64,000 nucleotides of DNA, taken from NCBI GenBank assembly GCA_965262505.1, contig CBDHFM010000020.1, forward strand, positions 14,274 through 78,273, read 5' to 3'. Positions 8,992 to 18,349 of the stretch are shown in pieces (positions within the stretch are counted from its first letter, which is position 1; the number at the start of each line of letters is the position of its first letter). The notes below the pieces were generated by a model. The model did no database searches, was not told where the DNA came from, and saw only the letters and a program-made list of their open reading frames with translations. The position numbers were made by a program, and so were the translations under genes. The stretch is from JACPPO01 sp965262505 (GTDB taxonomy: Bacteria > Acidobacteriota > Vicinamibacteria > Vicinamibacterales > UBA2999).

Positions 8992-9000
8992 GATACCAAT

Positions 9001-9516
9001 ATGAGTAGCACCTACACCGATACCGGCACCCAAACCTTCTCGTGCGTGCACGCGAAGCGGATTTCGTACAGGGTCGCCACAGACCTCAAGCGGATGCAGA
9101 GGCTGTACGGATACCCGACGGATCAGGATATCGGGCAATACGATGTTGAACTCGTCGAACTGCTGACGGCGGGATTCCTGGAAAGGGTGACCTACGGGTT
9201 CAGACGCGGCGATGTCTGGATCGAACCCACTCTCCGCTACACGGCCTTCGAGTTGGCGGACTCGGGCTTCGGCGACGACCCGGGTCGAGTCCGTCCCGGA
9301 GCGGACATCAGCGGCGCATCGTTCTACAGCTACCTGACCTACTCGGGAGCATGGGACGCGCTCTCCGCCTCGGACAGAGACACGTTTAAGAAGAGCCTCC
9401 CGTTTGTTCGCGGAGTCGCGCCTGAACCCGGGATCCACGGCTATATGCAGCAGGACCTCGCCTATTCGGCCGGCGGTCGCGGCCTGCAACGGGCTACGGT
9501 GAGGAGCTGGGGATGA
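9001..9516 (+). CDS. CBASS HORMA-domain activator (Cap7-like)
   Basis: 171 residues with the pattern of bacterial HORMA family 1: start SSTYTDTGTQTFSCVHAKRI, then VATDLKRMQRLYG, FLERVTYGFRRGDVWIEPTL and a C-terminal safety-belt region. Bacterial HORMA proteins bind peptides and activate the CD-NTase; a TRIP13-like ATPase opens and removes them. It lies 9 bp after the synthase gene and overlaps the next gene by 4 bp, so the three are one operon. Assigned from sequence resemblance and from its neighbours. Confidence 0.8.
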   Translation: MSSTYTDTGTQTFSCVHAKRISYRVATDLKRMQRLYGYPTDQDIGQYDVELVELLTAGFLERVTYGFRRGDVWIEPTLRYTAFELADSGFGDDPGRVRPGADISGASFYSYLTYSGAWDALSASDRDTFKKSLPFVRGVAPEPGIHGYMQQDLAYSAGGRGLQRATVRSWG

Positions 9517-10496
9517 CGGAGACGTTGCAGACGGAGGACCTGTTCGATCCGGCGCTCATCTATCCCGACCCGGATGCACGGGAACGCCTCGCGAGCCTCG
9601 TCGGACTCGACGACCACAAGGACCGCCTGTTCAAGATCCTCACGCTATTGGTCGCGCCGAGCGCCCTGCGGGAGTGGTCGGACCGGTTCCACAATGGCGC
9701 ATCGAGCCTGCTCGACACGATCCTGGCGAGACCCCCACTGATAGTCCTTGAAGGGGATGTGGGGTGCGGCAAATCGGCGCTGGCCGAGGCGATTGGGGAT
9801 TCCGTGGCACGTGAACGGAAGATCGACATCACCCTGTTCCCGATGAGCCTGTCGGCCCGTGGTCAAGGGCGCGTCGGCGAAATGACCCAGCTCCTGTCTG
9901 CGGCGTTCGACCGCACCTACACCGAGGCCTCGAAGCTCGCGGGAGTCGGCGGCGAGCCTTCCCGCGGCGCCGTGATTCTCCTGATCGACGAAGCCGATGC
10001 GCTGGCGCAGTCGCGCGAGGCGGCGCAGATGCACCATGAGGATCGGGCCGGCGTTAATGCGCTCATCCGGGGTGTCGACCGCCTCGCAAAGGCGAGGCTG
10101 CCGGTGGCCGTCATCATGTGTACGAACAGGCTCGACGCCCTCGACCCGGCCGTGCAGCGGCGCGCCGCCGACATCCTCAGCTTCCGTCGACCGGACCGAG
10201 GGCAACGCCGGGCGGTGCTGGGCGATCTCCTCAAGGAGCTCGGTCTGTGCGATGCGGAAATCGAGGTGATCGTCGACGCCACCGGTGCAGCGGATTGCGG
10301 CGATGGGGGCGACGGTGACGGGTTTACGTTTTCGGATCTAACGCAGCGGCTGCTGCCCGCGATCGTGCTTAACGCCTTCCCATCGCGAGCGGTCGAGGCC
10401 GGCGCGGCGCTAGAGATCGCCCGAAGAATGCGCCCGACGCGAGCGTTCGGGGAAGCGAAGGTGCGACGGAGCGGAGCGACGGGAACAGCCGGATAG
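9513..10496 (+). CDS. CBASS TRIP13-like AAA+ ATPase (Cap6-like)
   Basis: 327 residues. Walker A GDVGCGKSALAEA, Walker B VILLIDEADALA, and sensor-1 MCTNRLDALDPAVQRR are clear, with a C-terminal lid domain. In HORMA-containing CBASS this ATPase disassembles the HORMA-synthase complex and keeps the system off without phage. It overlaps the HORMA gene by 4 bp (GATGA). The low-complexity stretch DCGDGGDGDG near residue 268 is unusual and probably a surface loop. Confidence 0.88.
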   Translation: MTETLQTEDLFDPALIYPDPDARERLASLVGLDDHKDRLFKILTLLVAPSALREWSDRFHNGASSLLDTILARPPLIVLEGDVGCGKSALAEAIGDSVARERKIDITLFPMSLSARGQGRVGEMTQLLSAAFDRTYTEASKLAGVGGEPSRGAVILLIDEADALAQSREAAQMHHEDRAGVNALIRGVDRLAKARLPVAVIMCTNRLDALDPAVQRRAADILSFRRPDRGQRRAVLGDLLKELGLCDAEIEVIVDATGAADCGDGGDGDGFTFSDLTQRLLPAIVLNAFPSRAVEAGAALEIARRMRPTRAFGEAKVRRSGATGTAG

Positions 10497-10558
10497 CGGG
10501 CCCGGAGGCCGGTGACGGCGACGCGCGCAGAACGCATCTCGTGCAGGACTATATCAGT

Positions 10559-11457
10559 ATGACAGACCCGACGGGGAGCGTGTTCATTTCGTACCGGCGA
10601 TCCCCGGCGCGTACTGCGGGGAACAGCGAGGCTGCCTGGGTGCGAGACGCCCTCCGGCACATCGGGCTACCCACGTGGAGGGATTTGGACGACCTGGGGT
10701 ACGAACCGACAGAGGAGGCACTCGTTGCCGCGATCAACGATCCATCGCTTTCGGGCGCGATCCTGCTCATTTCCCCAGAGGTGGCGACGTCACCGATCAT
10801 TCGCCGGGTCGAAGCGCTCCGAATCTTCAGACGGCGCGCGGCACGAGACGGATTCTGGATCGTGCCGGTGCTGATCGGGCTCGACTATGGCGCGGCCGAT
10901 GCCGCACTGGACTCGCCCGCAGGTTTTCAGGACCTCGGGTACTGGAACATGCACAGGATCGAGGGTGAGACGATAGGGTCGGTGGACGCGGAGGCCATCG
11001 CGCGCCGCGCAGTCAAGGCCCGGCTCCGAGCGATTCGAGACATGCGAGCGGACGGTCCGTTGTCGATCGGCGTGTTCGCGCGTCGTCCCCCGGCGGCGCC
11101 TTGCAGCCTGACGCACGACTTCTCGGCTCAGTTCAACGGGCGCAAGGTTGTAGAAGGTGGGTACAGCGCCTTCGAGAAGGGCTTGGTCGACGGCGCGAGC
11201 AGGCTCATTGCGACGTTTCCAAACCCTTGCCTGGTTGGCGAAGGCGTGGCCCCCCTCCCGTTGGGAGCCCTAGTCGGAGCTGTTTACTCGCCAAGAGCCG
11301 GGTTCAAGCTCGTCTGGTCCCAGTTCGTAGAGGGGCGGGAGCCCCAACGCTGGTCCTTGGACTTGCCGGGTAGTGAGTTGCCAATGGACGCGCCCGTGAC
11401 CAAGGGCGACCCCTCGTCCGAGGATCTGTTGCTTGCCGTCGGGGTATCGGCGAACAT
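10559..11457 (+). pseudogene. CBASS TIR-SAVED effector, 5' part, cut by Tn3 element
   Basis: Residues 1-150 form a TIR domain (SVFISYRRSPARTAGNSE, then LPTWRDLDDLGYEPTEEAL and the RRVEALRIF helix with the candidate catalytic Glu), followed by a SAVED domain that would bind the cyclic nucleotide. TIR-SAVED effectors degrade NAD+ when ligand binds. ATG 10559 is chosen over in-frame GTG 10541; AGGAC lies 9 bp upstream. The Tn3 terminus begins at 11458 inside an Asn-Ile codon pair; the frame runs on 20 codons into the transposon. The missing C-terminus is at 44212-44562 on the other strand; joining at the AACAT duplication restores one frame of about 414 residues. Confidence 0.9.
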
Positions 11458-11503
11458 GGGGCTTGGGGAGCAATGGAACCGAAAGTACGGTAGAAGACTC
11501 GAT

Positions 11504-12055
11504 CTAGGTCCGCCGGAGTAGCCGCGACACCGTTGCCGGGTGGACGCCGAACAGGCGCGCCGCGTCGGCGGCGGTCTTCTTCCCCTGCTTGACGAGCGTC
11601 ACAATTTCCTGTTGCTGGTGGGGCTTGAGCTTCGGCGGCCGGCCGCCGATCCGGCCTTCCTTGCGCGCGGCGTCGAGGCCCGCCTTGGTCCGTTCCTTGA
11701 GCATCGCGCGCTCGAACTCGGCGAACGCGCCGACCATCTGCATCATCATCCGACCCGCGGGCGTGGTGGTGTCCACCGCTTCCTTGAGGCTGCGAAAGCC
11801 TGCGTGGCGCTCCTGCACCCGCTCCATGATGGTTAGTACATCGCGCAGGGAGCGTGACAGGCGATCGAGTGTCCAGACGACCAACACATCGCCTTTCCGG
11901 AGCTGACTGAGCAGCTTGTGCAGCTCGGGCCGATCCCAGCGGCCGCCGGAGGCGTTGTCGCGGAAGATGAGCTCACAGCCGGAGGTTTTGAGCGCGGCGA
12001 CCTGAGGGGCGGTAGTTTGCTCGCCAGTGGAGACGCGCGCGTAGCCGATGAGCAT
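11504..12055 (-). CDS. tnpR: Tn3 resolvase (serine recombinase)
   Basis: About 183 residues. The N-terminus MLIGYARVSTGEQT carries the catalytic Ser; the resolvase core continues with VVWTLDRLSRSLRDVL and the C-terminal HTH (AADAARLFGVHPATVSRLLR). It resolves cointegrates formed during replicative transposition. ATG 12055 starts exactly at the family N-terminus; the longer frame to 12151 runs through the res site. Divergent from tnpA. Identical to the copy at 47728-48279. Confidence 0.93.
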   Translation of the reverse strand: MLIGYARVSTGEQTTAPQVAALKTSGCELIFRDNASGGRWDRPELHKLLSQLRKGDVLVVWTLDRLSRSLRDVLTIMERVQERHAGFRSLKEAVDTTTPAGRMMMQMVGAFAEFERAMLKERTKAGLDAARKEGRIGGRPPKLKPHQQQEIVTLVKQGKKTAADAARLFGVHPATVSRLLRRT

Positions 12056-12067
12056 GATTGCGTAAAG

Positions 12068-12097
12068 GTATTGCATACGTGACTGGTAATGCAATAC
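12068..12097. other. res site subsite of Tn3 copy 1
   Basis: Inverted repeat GTATTGCAT (12068-12076) and ATGCAATAC (12089-12097) in the tnpR-tnpA gap, the expected place of the resolvase crossover site. Mirror copy at 47686-47715. Confidence 0.55.
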
Positions 12098-12190
12098 TGT
12101 TTTGCACCCTGTAAACGTGGGGTTTCCTGCCGATCGCCCCTCCGTGCGCAAACCATCGTTTATGCAACTCCGCCACGTCGGGAAGCCGCG

Positions 12191-15187
12191 ATGCCCGTGA
12201 GCTTCCTGAGCCCGGCGCAGCGCGACAACTACGGCCAGTACCTGGGCGACCCGTCAACCCAAGAGCTGGCCAGGTACTTCCACCTCGATGACAGCGATCA
12301 CACGCAGATCGTCGAGAAGCGCGGCGATGCCAACCGTCTCGGATTCGCTCTGCAGCTCACCACGGTGCGCTTCGTGGGGACGTTCCTCGATGATCCGACG
12401 GCCGTGCCACCGGCGGTACTCGCCACGATGAGCCGGCAACTTGGCATCGATACGACCACGGACTTGACCGGCTATCGAGACGGCAAGTGGCGCTTCGCTC
12501 ATGCCGCACACATCCGGACGGAACATGGGTATCGCGACCTCGCGGATCGCGCGGCCGGGTTTGGCCTCACGCGATGGCTCTACGCACAGTGCTGGACGGG
12601 CACCGAACGTCCGAGCGCACTGTTCGATCGGGCGACGACCTGGATGCTCGCCCACAAGGTGTTGTTGCCGGGCGCGACGACGCTGGAGCGCTTCGTGGCC
12701 AAGCTGCGGCACCGCGTCGACGTGCGCGTGTGGCGCGTGCTGGCGAGCGGCATCAGTCCGCCACAGCAGCGCCGCCTCGAAGATCTGTTGCGCGTGCCAG
12801 ATGAAGGGCGCAGCTCATCACTCGTGACGCTGCGGACGGGTGCCGCGATGGTGAGTGGCCCGGCGTTGGTGCGTGCGCTCGAGCGGCTGAACGCCGTCCG
12901 TAGCCTCAGCATCACCGTGCCAGCGGCCGCCGCGATCGCGCCGACGCGAATGGCAGCCCTGGCGCGCTTTGCGGAGAAAGCCAAAGTCACCGCGGTCGCA
13001 CGGTTGCCAGCGTTACGCCGAGCCGCCACGTTGGTCGCGTTCGTCCACTCGCTCGAAGCCTCCGCACAGGATAACGCGCTCGAGGTCCTCGACCGACTGT
13101 TACGCGACATCTTTGGTGCCGCCGAAAAAGCGGATCGGAAAGCACGGTTGCGCAGCCTTAAGGATCTCGATGCGCTTGCCCTCACGTTGGCGCACGCCTG
13201 CGCGGCGCTCCTCGATCCCGCTCTCCCGGACAACGTGCTGCGCGACCACGTGTTCGCGCGTGTCCCCCGCGCCACCCTGGCCGAGGCCCTCGGGACACTG
13301 AGCACACTGGTGCGGCCGCCGGATGACGTGTTCTACACCGAGCTGCAGACGAGGTACCGACGCGTGCGGCTGTTCCTGCCAACCCTCTTGCACCAGGTGC
13401 ACTTTGAGGCCGCTCCGGCCGGCGCGGCTGTCGTCGCAGCGCTCGAGTATCTCAAGCGTCGTGAAGCGCCGGCGCGGGCCCAGGACGTGGCGCCGTCTGC
13501 GGTCGTGACGACAGCCTGGCGGCGATACGTGTACGGCGCGAACGACGCGGTCGATCACCGGGCCTACACCTTCTGCGTCCTCGACCAACTGCGCGAGGCG
13601 CTGCGCCGGCGGGATGTCTTCGTGACGCCGAGCTGGCGGTATGCCGATCCGCGGCGCAATCTCCTGGCTGGCGCCGAGTGGGAGGCGGCGCGGCCGATCA
13701 TGTGTCGAACGCTTGGCTACAGTCCTCGCCCAGAACCGATCCTTGCCGCGTTAAGCGACGAGCTGGATCAGACCTACCGCGCGGTGGCCGCGCGCCTCCC
13801 CAACAATCCAGCCGTGCGTTTCGAACGCATCGACGGGAAGGACGAGCTGATCGTGAGCCCCCTCGACAAGGTCGAGGAACCCGCGTCGCTGGTGGCGCTA
13901 CGGACCGCCATCGCGGGACGGTTGCCCCGTGTCGATCTGCCGGAGATCCTGCTCGAGATCGCGGCGCGTACAGATTTCGCCGTCGCGTTTACGCACGTCA
14001 GCGAACGCGCGGCGCGGGTCACGGATCTTGGCGTCAGCGTCTGCGCCGTGCTGCTGGCGGAAGCCTGCAACACCGGCCTCGAGCCACTCGTGCGCCACGA
14101 GACTCAGAGCTTGCGGCGCGATCGCCTGTCCTGGGTCAGCCAGAATTACCTGCGCGACGAGACCTTGCGCGCGGCGAACGCGCGCCTCGTCGCGGCGCAA
14201 ACCGGGATCCCCTTGGCGCGCGCCTGGGGCGGTGGTGAGGTGGCCTCCGCCGACGGCCTGCGCTTCGTGGTGCCGGTGCGCACCGTGCACGCGGGGCCCA
14301 ACCCCAAGTACTTCGGTATCGGCCGGGGCGTCACCTACTACAACCTCGTGTCCGATCAGTTCACCGGCCTGCACGGCATTACGGTCCCGGGGACGTTGCG
14401 CGACAGCCTGGTGCTGCTCGCGGTCGCGCTCGAACAGCAGACAGAGTTGCAGCCCACGCAGATCATGACCGACACCGGGGCCTACTCGGATGTGGTGTTC
14501 GGTCTCTTCCGCCTGCTCGGCTACCGCTTCAGTCCGCGGCTCGCCGACATCGGTGGTACCCGCTTCTGGCGGATCGATTCCCGGGCCGACTACGGCCCGC
14601 TTAACCGCGTGGCACGCCAATCCGTCAACCTCGACCGAATCACCCCACAGTGGGACGATATGTTGCGGACGGTCGGCTCGCTGAAACTCGGGCGCGTGCC
14701 GGCCACCGGTATCATGCGCACGCTGCAGGTGGGGGATCGGCCAACGCGCCTGGCGCAGGCGTTCGCGGAGTTCGGACGGATCGACAAGACAATCCACACG
14801 TTGACGTACCTCGACGATGAGGCCAAACGTCGCGCCACGCTGATCCAGCTGAACCGGGGAGAAGGTCGCCATGCCTTGGCCCGCGCCGTCTTCCACGGCA
14901 AACGTGGCGAACTGCGGCGACGTTACCGTGAAGGCCAGGAAAACCAGCTCGACGCACTCGGCGTCGTCGTCAACATGATTGTGTTGTGGAACACCATCTA
15001 TATGCAGGCGGCCCTCGACCAGCATCGCGCAGATGGCCACTCGGTGCGTCCAGAAGACGAGGCGAGACTGTCACCGCTCGGCCACGAGCACATCAACCTG
15101 CTGGGACGCTACTCGTTCGCCGTACCTGAATCGGTCGCTCGTGGCGAGCTCCGGCCGCTCAGAAACCCCGCTGACGGCGGTCGCTAA
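12191..15187 (+). CDS. tnpA: Tn3-family transposase
   Basis: 998 residues, normal length for the family. N-terminal DUF4158-like DNA-binding region (FLSPAQRDNYGQYLGDPSTQ), then the catalytic domain with the DDE triad: Asp in PTQIMTDTGAYSDVVFGLFR, Asp in RLADIGGTRFWRID, Glu in EGQENQLDALGVVVN. Catalyses replicative transposition, which gives cointegrates or, within one molecule, deletions and inversions. ATG 12191 begins the conserved N-terminus; earlier codons overlap res. Ends 33 bp from the right terminal repeat. Confidence 0.95.
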   Translation: MPVSFLSPAQRDNYGQYLGDPSTQELARYFHLDDSDHTQIVEKRGDANRLGFALQLTTVRFVGTFLDDPTAVPPAVLATMSRQLGIDTTTDLTGYRDGKWRFAHAAHIRTEHGYRDLADRAAGFGLTRWLYAQCWTGTERPSALFDRATTWMLAHKVLLPGATTLERFVAKLRHRVDVRVWRVLASGISPPQQRRLEDLLRVPDEGRSSSLVTLRTGAAMVSGPALVRALERLNAVRSLSITVPAAAAIAPTRMAALARFAEKAKVTAVARLPALRRAATLVAFVHSLEASAQDNALEVLDRLLRDIFGAAEKADRKARLRSLKDLDALALTLAHACAALLDPALPDNVLRDHVFARVPRATLAEALGTLSTLVRPPDDVFYTELQTRYRRVRLFLPTLLHQVHFEAAPAGAAVVAALEYLKRREAPARAQDVAPSAVVTTAWRRYVYGANDAVDHRAYTFCVLDQLREALRRRDVFVTPSWRYADPRRNLLAGAEWEAARPIMCRTLGYSPRPEPILAALSDELDQTYRAVAARLPNNPAVRFERIDGKDELIVSPLDKVEEPASLVALRTAIAGRLPRVDLPEILLEIAARTDFAVAFTHVSERAARVTDLGVSVCAVLLAEACNTGLEPLVRHETQSLRRDRLSWVSQNYLRDETLRAANARLVAAQTGIPLARAWGGGEVASADGLRFVVPVRTVHAGPNPKYFGIGRGVTYYNLVSDQFTGLHGITVPGTLRDSLVLLAVALEQQTELQPTQIMTDTGAYSDVVFGLFRLLGYRFSPRLADIGGTRFWRIDSRADYGPLNRVARQSVNLDRITPQWDDMLRTVGSLKLGRVPATGIMRTLQVGDRPTRLAQAFAEFGRIDKTIHTLTYLDDEAKRRATLIQLNRGEGRHALARAVFHGKRGELRRRYREGQENQLDALGVVVNMIVLWNTIYMQAALDQHRADGHSVRPEDEARLSPLGHEHINLLGRYSFAVPESVARGELRPLRNPADGGR

Positions 15188-15220
15188 CCGTACTTTCCGT
15201 TCCATTGCTCCCCAAACCCC

Positions 15221-16207
15221 CTATTCCACGAGACGCAGGTTCGACGGCGCGATGCGCGGCGGGGAGGGGGAGAGTAGCAACGCACCCTTGACCGTCCGAT
15301 AGTGCAGGTCCGGCCAGGCCATCTTGATTTTCTTCAGCTCGCGGAGACAATCCCGGCGGAACGCCTGATGAGCGATTTTGCTCGCCTTGGCGGGGTCCGA
15401 GCCGAACTGCTCGTAGAGCTGCCGCCACGTGAGCCGGAGCGGGCGCGTGAGACCGAACGTCCGGTAGGTGAGCCACAGATACAGGTCGAGGCCGAGCGGC
15501 GACCGGCTGAGGCTCTTAAGGATGTGCAGGTCGAGCGGGACCGGGTTACGGATGATCTCGTTGAAAAAATCCGTACCGAGTTCGATTCTGCTCTCCCACA
15601 ACGAACGCGCGTCCGGCTGGCGCTCGCTCCACCAGCATTCCGTGGTGCGAGCAATCGGCGTATTCATCGTGGCTTCCACCCGCGCATCCTCGTAGGTCAG
15701 TGACACCATGCACCCAAACAACCGGCGCATCTGATTCCATAGTCGCGTCCGCCCGCCCGTGGTGCCGCCGCTCGTGCTGTAGATGTCGAGCCGCCGCATG
15801 AACTCCGAGAGCGAATTGCCGAGGACCAGCACGGGCGATTGTGTGCGGACGGCTTCCGTGCAGACCCACGTCAGGAGCAAGCGCGGCAGGGTGCCATAGG
15901 GGAGCTTCGTTTTACCGCTTGAGAACAGGACGAGCGTGTACGGCCCGTTGCGTCGGACGTACTGCAGGCGGTCGCCTGGGTTGGTGCGCGGCAAGGAACA
16001 CAACGCGAGCAACCGCGCCATGAAACCAAACTCCGGGTCCGCGTCGCGCGCGCAGACGAGCTGCGTCACCTGGTCAAGCTTGGTGAAGTGGTGCCGCGCT
16101 TGCGGCGTGGCGGCACGGTGAGTCAGGGCGCGACCACCGGGCAGCGATAGCCCGTCGGCCACGTCGCCGATGGGAGCAAAGCCGTCGTGTTCGCGTTTGC
16201 GCGCCAC
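15221..16207 (-). CDS. repA: Plasmid replication initiator RepA (copy 1)
   Basis: 328 residues. Matches the plasmid RepA family (RepA_C) with FMARLLALCSLPRTNPGD, YVRRNGPYTLVL, GTLPRLLLTWVCTEAVRT and LDLYLWLTYRTF. Iteron-type initiators of this class bind repeats at the origin with winged-helix domains. It is clearly paralogous to the genes at 26308 and 49288. The Tn3 terminus abuts the stop codon (TAG at 15221-15223), so the downstream side, where the other two copies have their iteron origins, is gone. The protein looks intact but its origin is no longer adjacent. Confidence 0.9.
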   Translation of the reverse strand: MARKREHDGFAPIGDVADGLSLPGGRALTHRAATPQARHHFTKLDQVTQLVCARDADPEFGFMARLLALCSLPRTNPGDRLQYVRRNGPYTLVLFSSGKTKLPYGTLPRLLLTWVCTEAVRTQSPVLVLGNSLSEFMRRLDIYSTSGGTTGGRTRLWNQMRRLFGCMVSLTYEDARVEATMNTPIARTTECWWSERQPDARSLWESRIELGTDFFNEIIRNPVPLDLHILKSLSRSPLGLDLYLWLTYRTFGLTRPLRLTWRQLYEQFGSDPAKASKIAHQAFRRDCLRELKKIKMAWPDLHYRTVKGALLLSPSPPRIAPSNLRLVE

Positions 16208-16335
16208 TTTTCTACTAGCAAGATACTTATATATCTTACTATTTAACTATCATAATAGTATTAGAACCAACTGACTCGCCTCGGCGCCCACTTCCCGCGC
16301 TCGCCACCGCCCGGCGTATTTACTTGTTCGCCGGG

Positions 16336-16612
16336 TCATGCGGCCGATTTCTTCTGGCGCAAACGTTCTTGTGCGAGTTCGTACTGCGCCTGCCGCCGCA
16401 CCCAGAAGGCGGCGTTGCTCCACCCGGTGCGTTCCAACGCCAGCGCCATCGCTGGCGGAGATGCCGGTGCGGCCGTTCAGCAGCCGTGAAAACGTTTGTC
16501 GCGTACAGCCCAGCTTCGCAGCCGCCTCGGTCACGGTCCACTTCTTAGCGTCCATCACGTCCCGGAGGCTTTCGCCTGGGTGCACAGGATCGTACATCGT
16601 GGTCATGGTCAC
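16336..16612 (-). pseudogene. HigA-family antitoxin, frameshifted
   Basis: Starts MTTMYDPVHPGESLRDVMDA and continues through the HTH (AAAKLGCTRQTFSRLLNGRT), typical of HigA antitoxins. Near 16460 the frame shifts by one base; the other frame completes a normal C-terminus (MALALERTGWSNAAFW ... YELAQERLRQKKSAA) to a stop at 16336. One inserted base therefore separates it from an intact ~92-residue protein. No HigB toxin is visible beside it. Confidence 0.65.
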
Positions 16613-16618
16613 CCTCCC

Positions 16619-16926
16619 CTAGTGGTAATCGATCTTGTCGTTGAAGCGCCTTGCGGCCGTCGAGGCCCGCTCGAGCCAGCGCGCGACGGTGTTGCGGGAA
16701 TGGCCCGTGACCCGGGCTGTCGCTGAAATGCTCACGCCTTCGACGCGTAAGCTTGCGACGTTCTCGAACTCCCGTCGGGTGCAGTGAAGCCCGCTGTACG
16801 CAGTCCCCGTGTTCGTGCTGCGCGTGCCCCTGCAGACGGTGCAGCGGTACCGCTGCCGTCGAGGCCCGGTTTTCCACGGGTGTCGCACCCGGGCGTGCCG
16901 CACGCCACCCCGTCGATCTCGTTCAT
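16619..16926 (-). pseudogene. IS1-like transposase N-terminal fragment
   Basis: An ATG at 16926 begins a zinc-ribbon-like start (NEIDGVACGTPGCDTRGKPG); after a frameshift near 16855 the sequence continues as RYRCTVCRGTRSTNTGTAYS and an HTH (GVSISATARVTGHSRNTVAR). This resembles the DNA-binding N-terminus of IS1-type transposases. The catalytic half is absent: the frame stops at 16619. Confidence 0.6.
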
Positions 16927-17036
16927 TGCTCAAGTGTACGGGAGCGCGAGACCTGTCGTTTCCGTCACGACCTCGGAGCTGAAGGTGACCGATCAACAGC
17001 GACCGGCGCAAGCACCCGTGGACAAGAAGAAGACGG

Positions 17037-17435
17037 TCAAGTGGTGGCGCCGACGGGGCGCTTGGCGGCCTCATCAGTGCTCGCGCCAGCCACCAACTCT
17101 GACCAGTGGCCCCCGGTGGCAAAGCACACCGCCGCCAAACGATCCCGGAGCGCCCTGGCGTTGGCGGCGTTCGGGGTGCTGTAGTTACAGACGTGGAGAT
17201 CCAGCGTCGCACTCTGCAGCTCCGGCCAGACGTGCAGGACCAGATGGGACTCGGCCAGCACCCACACCAGGGTGAGACCACCCTCGTCGAACGGCACCGC
17301 CTGCGTCGCCATCACCTGCAGATGGCACGCTCGCACGTGGCCGGTCACTTCGGCCAGCAACTGCGCTGGATCCCGCTGGCTCCGTTGCAACGCCTCCGAC
17401 CACACGCCTGTGCCGATGAAGTGATGCGAGATCAT
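17037..17435 (-). CDS. S-adenosylmethionine decarboxylase-like protein (SpeD)
   Basis: About 132 residues from ATG 17435 (in-frame upstream ATG at 17483 is possible). HHFIGTGVW near the start, LAESHLVLHVWPE in the middle and LDLHVCNYSTPNAANAR after it match prokaryotic AdoMet decarboxylases: the Ser of ESH would become the pyruvoyl group after self-cleavage, with His and the later Cys as acid/base residues. SpeD makes decarboxylated AdoMet for polyamine synthesis. Here it stands alone between IS remnants, with no spermidine synthase beside it, so its role on the mobile replicon is unclear. Confidence 0.7.
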   Translation of the reverse strand: MISHHFIGTGVWSEALQRSQRDPAQLLAEVTGHVRACHLQVMATQAVPFDEGGLTLVWVLAESHLVLHVWPELQSATLDLHVCNYSTPNAANARALRDRLAAVCFATGGHWSELVAGASTDEAAKRPVGATT

Positions 17436-17483
17436 CACGCCACGTGTCTCACAGAGACAGCCCTCGTGCCAGCACAATTCCAC

Positions 17484-17770
17484 CGATTTCTCATACGTCT
17501 TCTATCGAGCACTTAGCCACGCACCTGTAAGCACAAAAACTCAGCGCTAAACTTATAGAGGGTTGCCCTTCAAAACACAAATCATTTCGTCGCTGGCCAC
17601 GGGCGGATCACAGCGGCGGCAGACACGGCGCGCGCGCGACTGAAGAATCAAATGCGGCAGCTCTTTGCGTGCACGGTCTCGCTTATGTTATGAGGACGCC
17701 TCGGTGGGGATGTCCCCCTGACTGTTGAAACATGAAGAAGTCTCGCACAGTCCGTCCCGCCGGTGGTGTT
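17484..17770. other. Intergenic, nothing identified
   Basis: No coding frame or clear repeat was seen. The sequence lies between the speD-like gene and a decayed IS481-type transposase and is locally richer in A+T around 17520-17600. Confidence 0.3.
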
Positions 17771-17779
17771 AAATCTCCG

Positions 17780-18283
17780 CCCCCGCGTCGCCTGCCCCTC
17801 GTCGAGCTGCTGATCGATACCGAGGCGGAGCTGTTCGAGCTCGCGGTGCGGTCAGGGTCACGTGGTGCCCAGGGACCTGTGTGGCGTACCGATGCGTTGT
17901 GCACCGCTCGTCGCCCGACGCGCCTGGGGGTAGTTCCGGCCGTGGCGGCGGAGGATGCGGTGGACCCCGGCTTTCGAAATCGTGATGCCGTGATAGCGCT
18001 CGAGATACCAGACGATGCGGATGGGGCCGAGGGGTGATACGTGCGGCGGAGATGGAGGACCTTCTCGACGATGTCGGGGGGTGTGCGGAGTCGTGGGTTG
18101 TACGGGCCACGGCTTCTGGTTGACCAGGCCCTCATCACCATGGGTCTCATACGTCTTCTGCCAGACGTAGAACCCTGGCCTCGCGACGCCGAAGTAGCGG
18201 CAGGTCTTTCGCACGTTGCCGATCCGCGCCGCGTGCTCCAAAACCCGTGTCTTACGCCGAATGTCCCGCTGAGCTTTGTTCAT
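17780..18283 (-). pseudogene. IS481-like transposase, decayed
   Basis: ATG 18283 begins NKAQRDIRRKTRVLEHAARI, then an HTH region (TCRYFGVARPGFYVWQKTY). Two other frames continue the protein: NPRLRTPPDIVEKVLHLRRT and GPIRIVWYLERYHGITISKA with GVHRILRRHG. The order is that of the N-terminal half of IS481-family transposases; the DDE domain is missing and at least two frameshifts are present. Confidence 0.65.
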
Positions 18284-18349
18284 GACCGACCTCCAGAATT
18301 CCTGGACACCTACGGTTACACAATGTGTCCAGCGAGGTCTGAATTTTCC

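Larger units (their letters stand above)
11458..15220. mobile_element. Tn3-family transposon, copy 1
   Basis: 3763 bp with terminal inverted repeats beginning GGGG and sharing TTGGGGAGCAATGGAAC and GAAAGTACGGT with one mismatch between them. It holds tnpR (minus) and tnpA (plus) with a res site between; no cargo. Left flank AACAT, right flank CTATT: the flanks do not match, so this copy no longer sits in its original duplication. An identical-length copy lies inverted at 44563-48325. Confidence 0.93.

Noticed and set aside
13898..15040. 380-codon open frame antisense to tnpA (and its twin 44743-45885)
   Set aside because: Pro/Arg/His-rich shadow of a confidently coding transposase; no ribosome site or family pattern.
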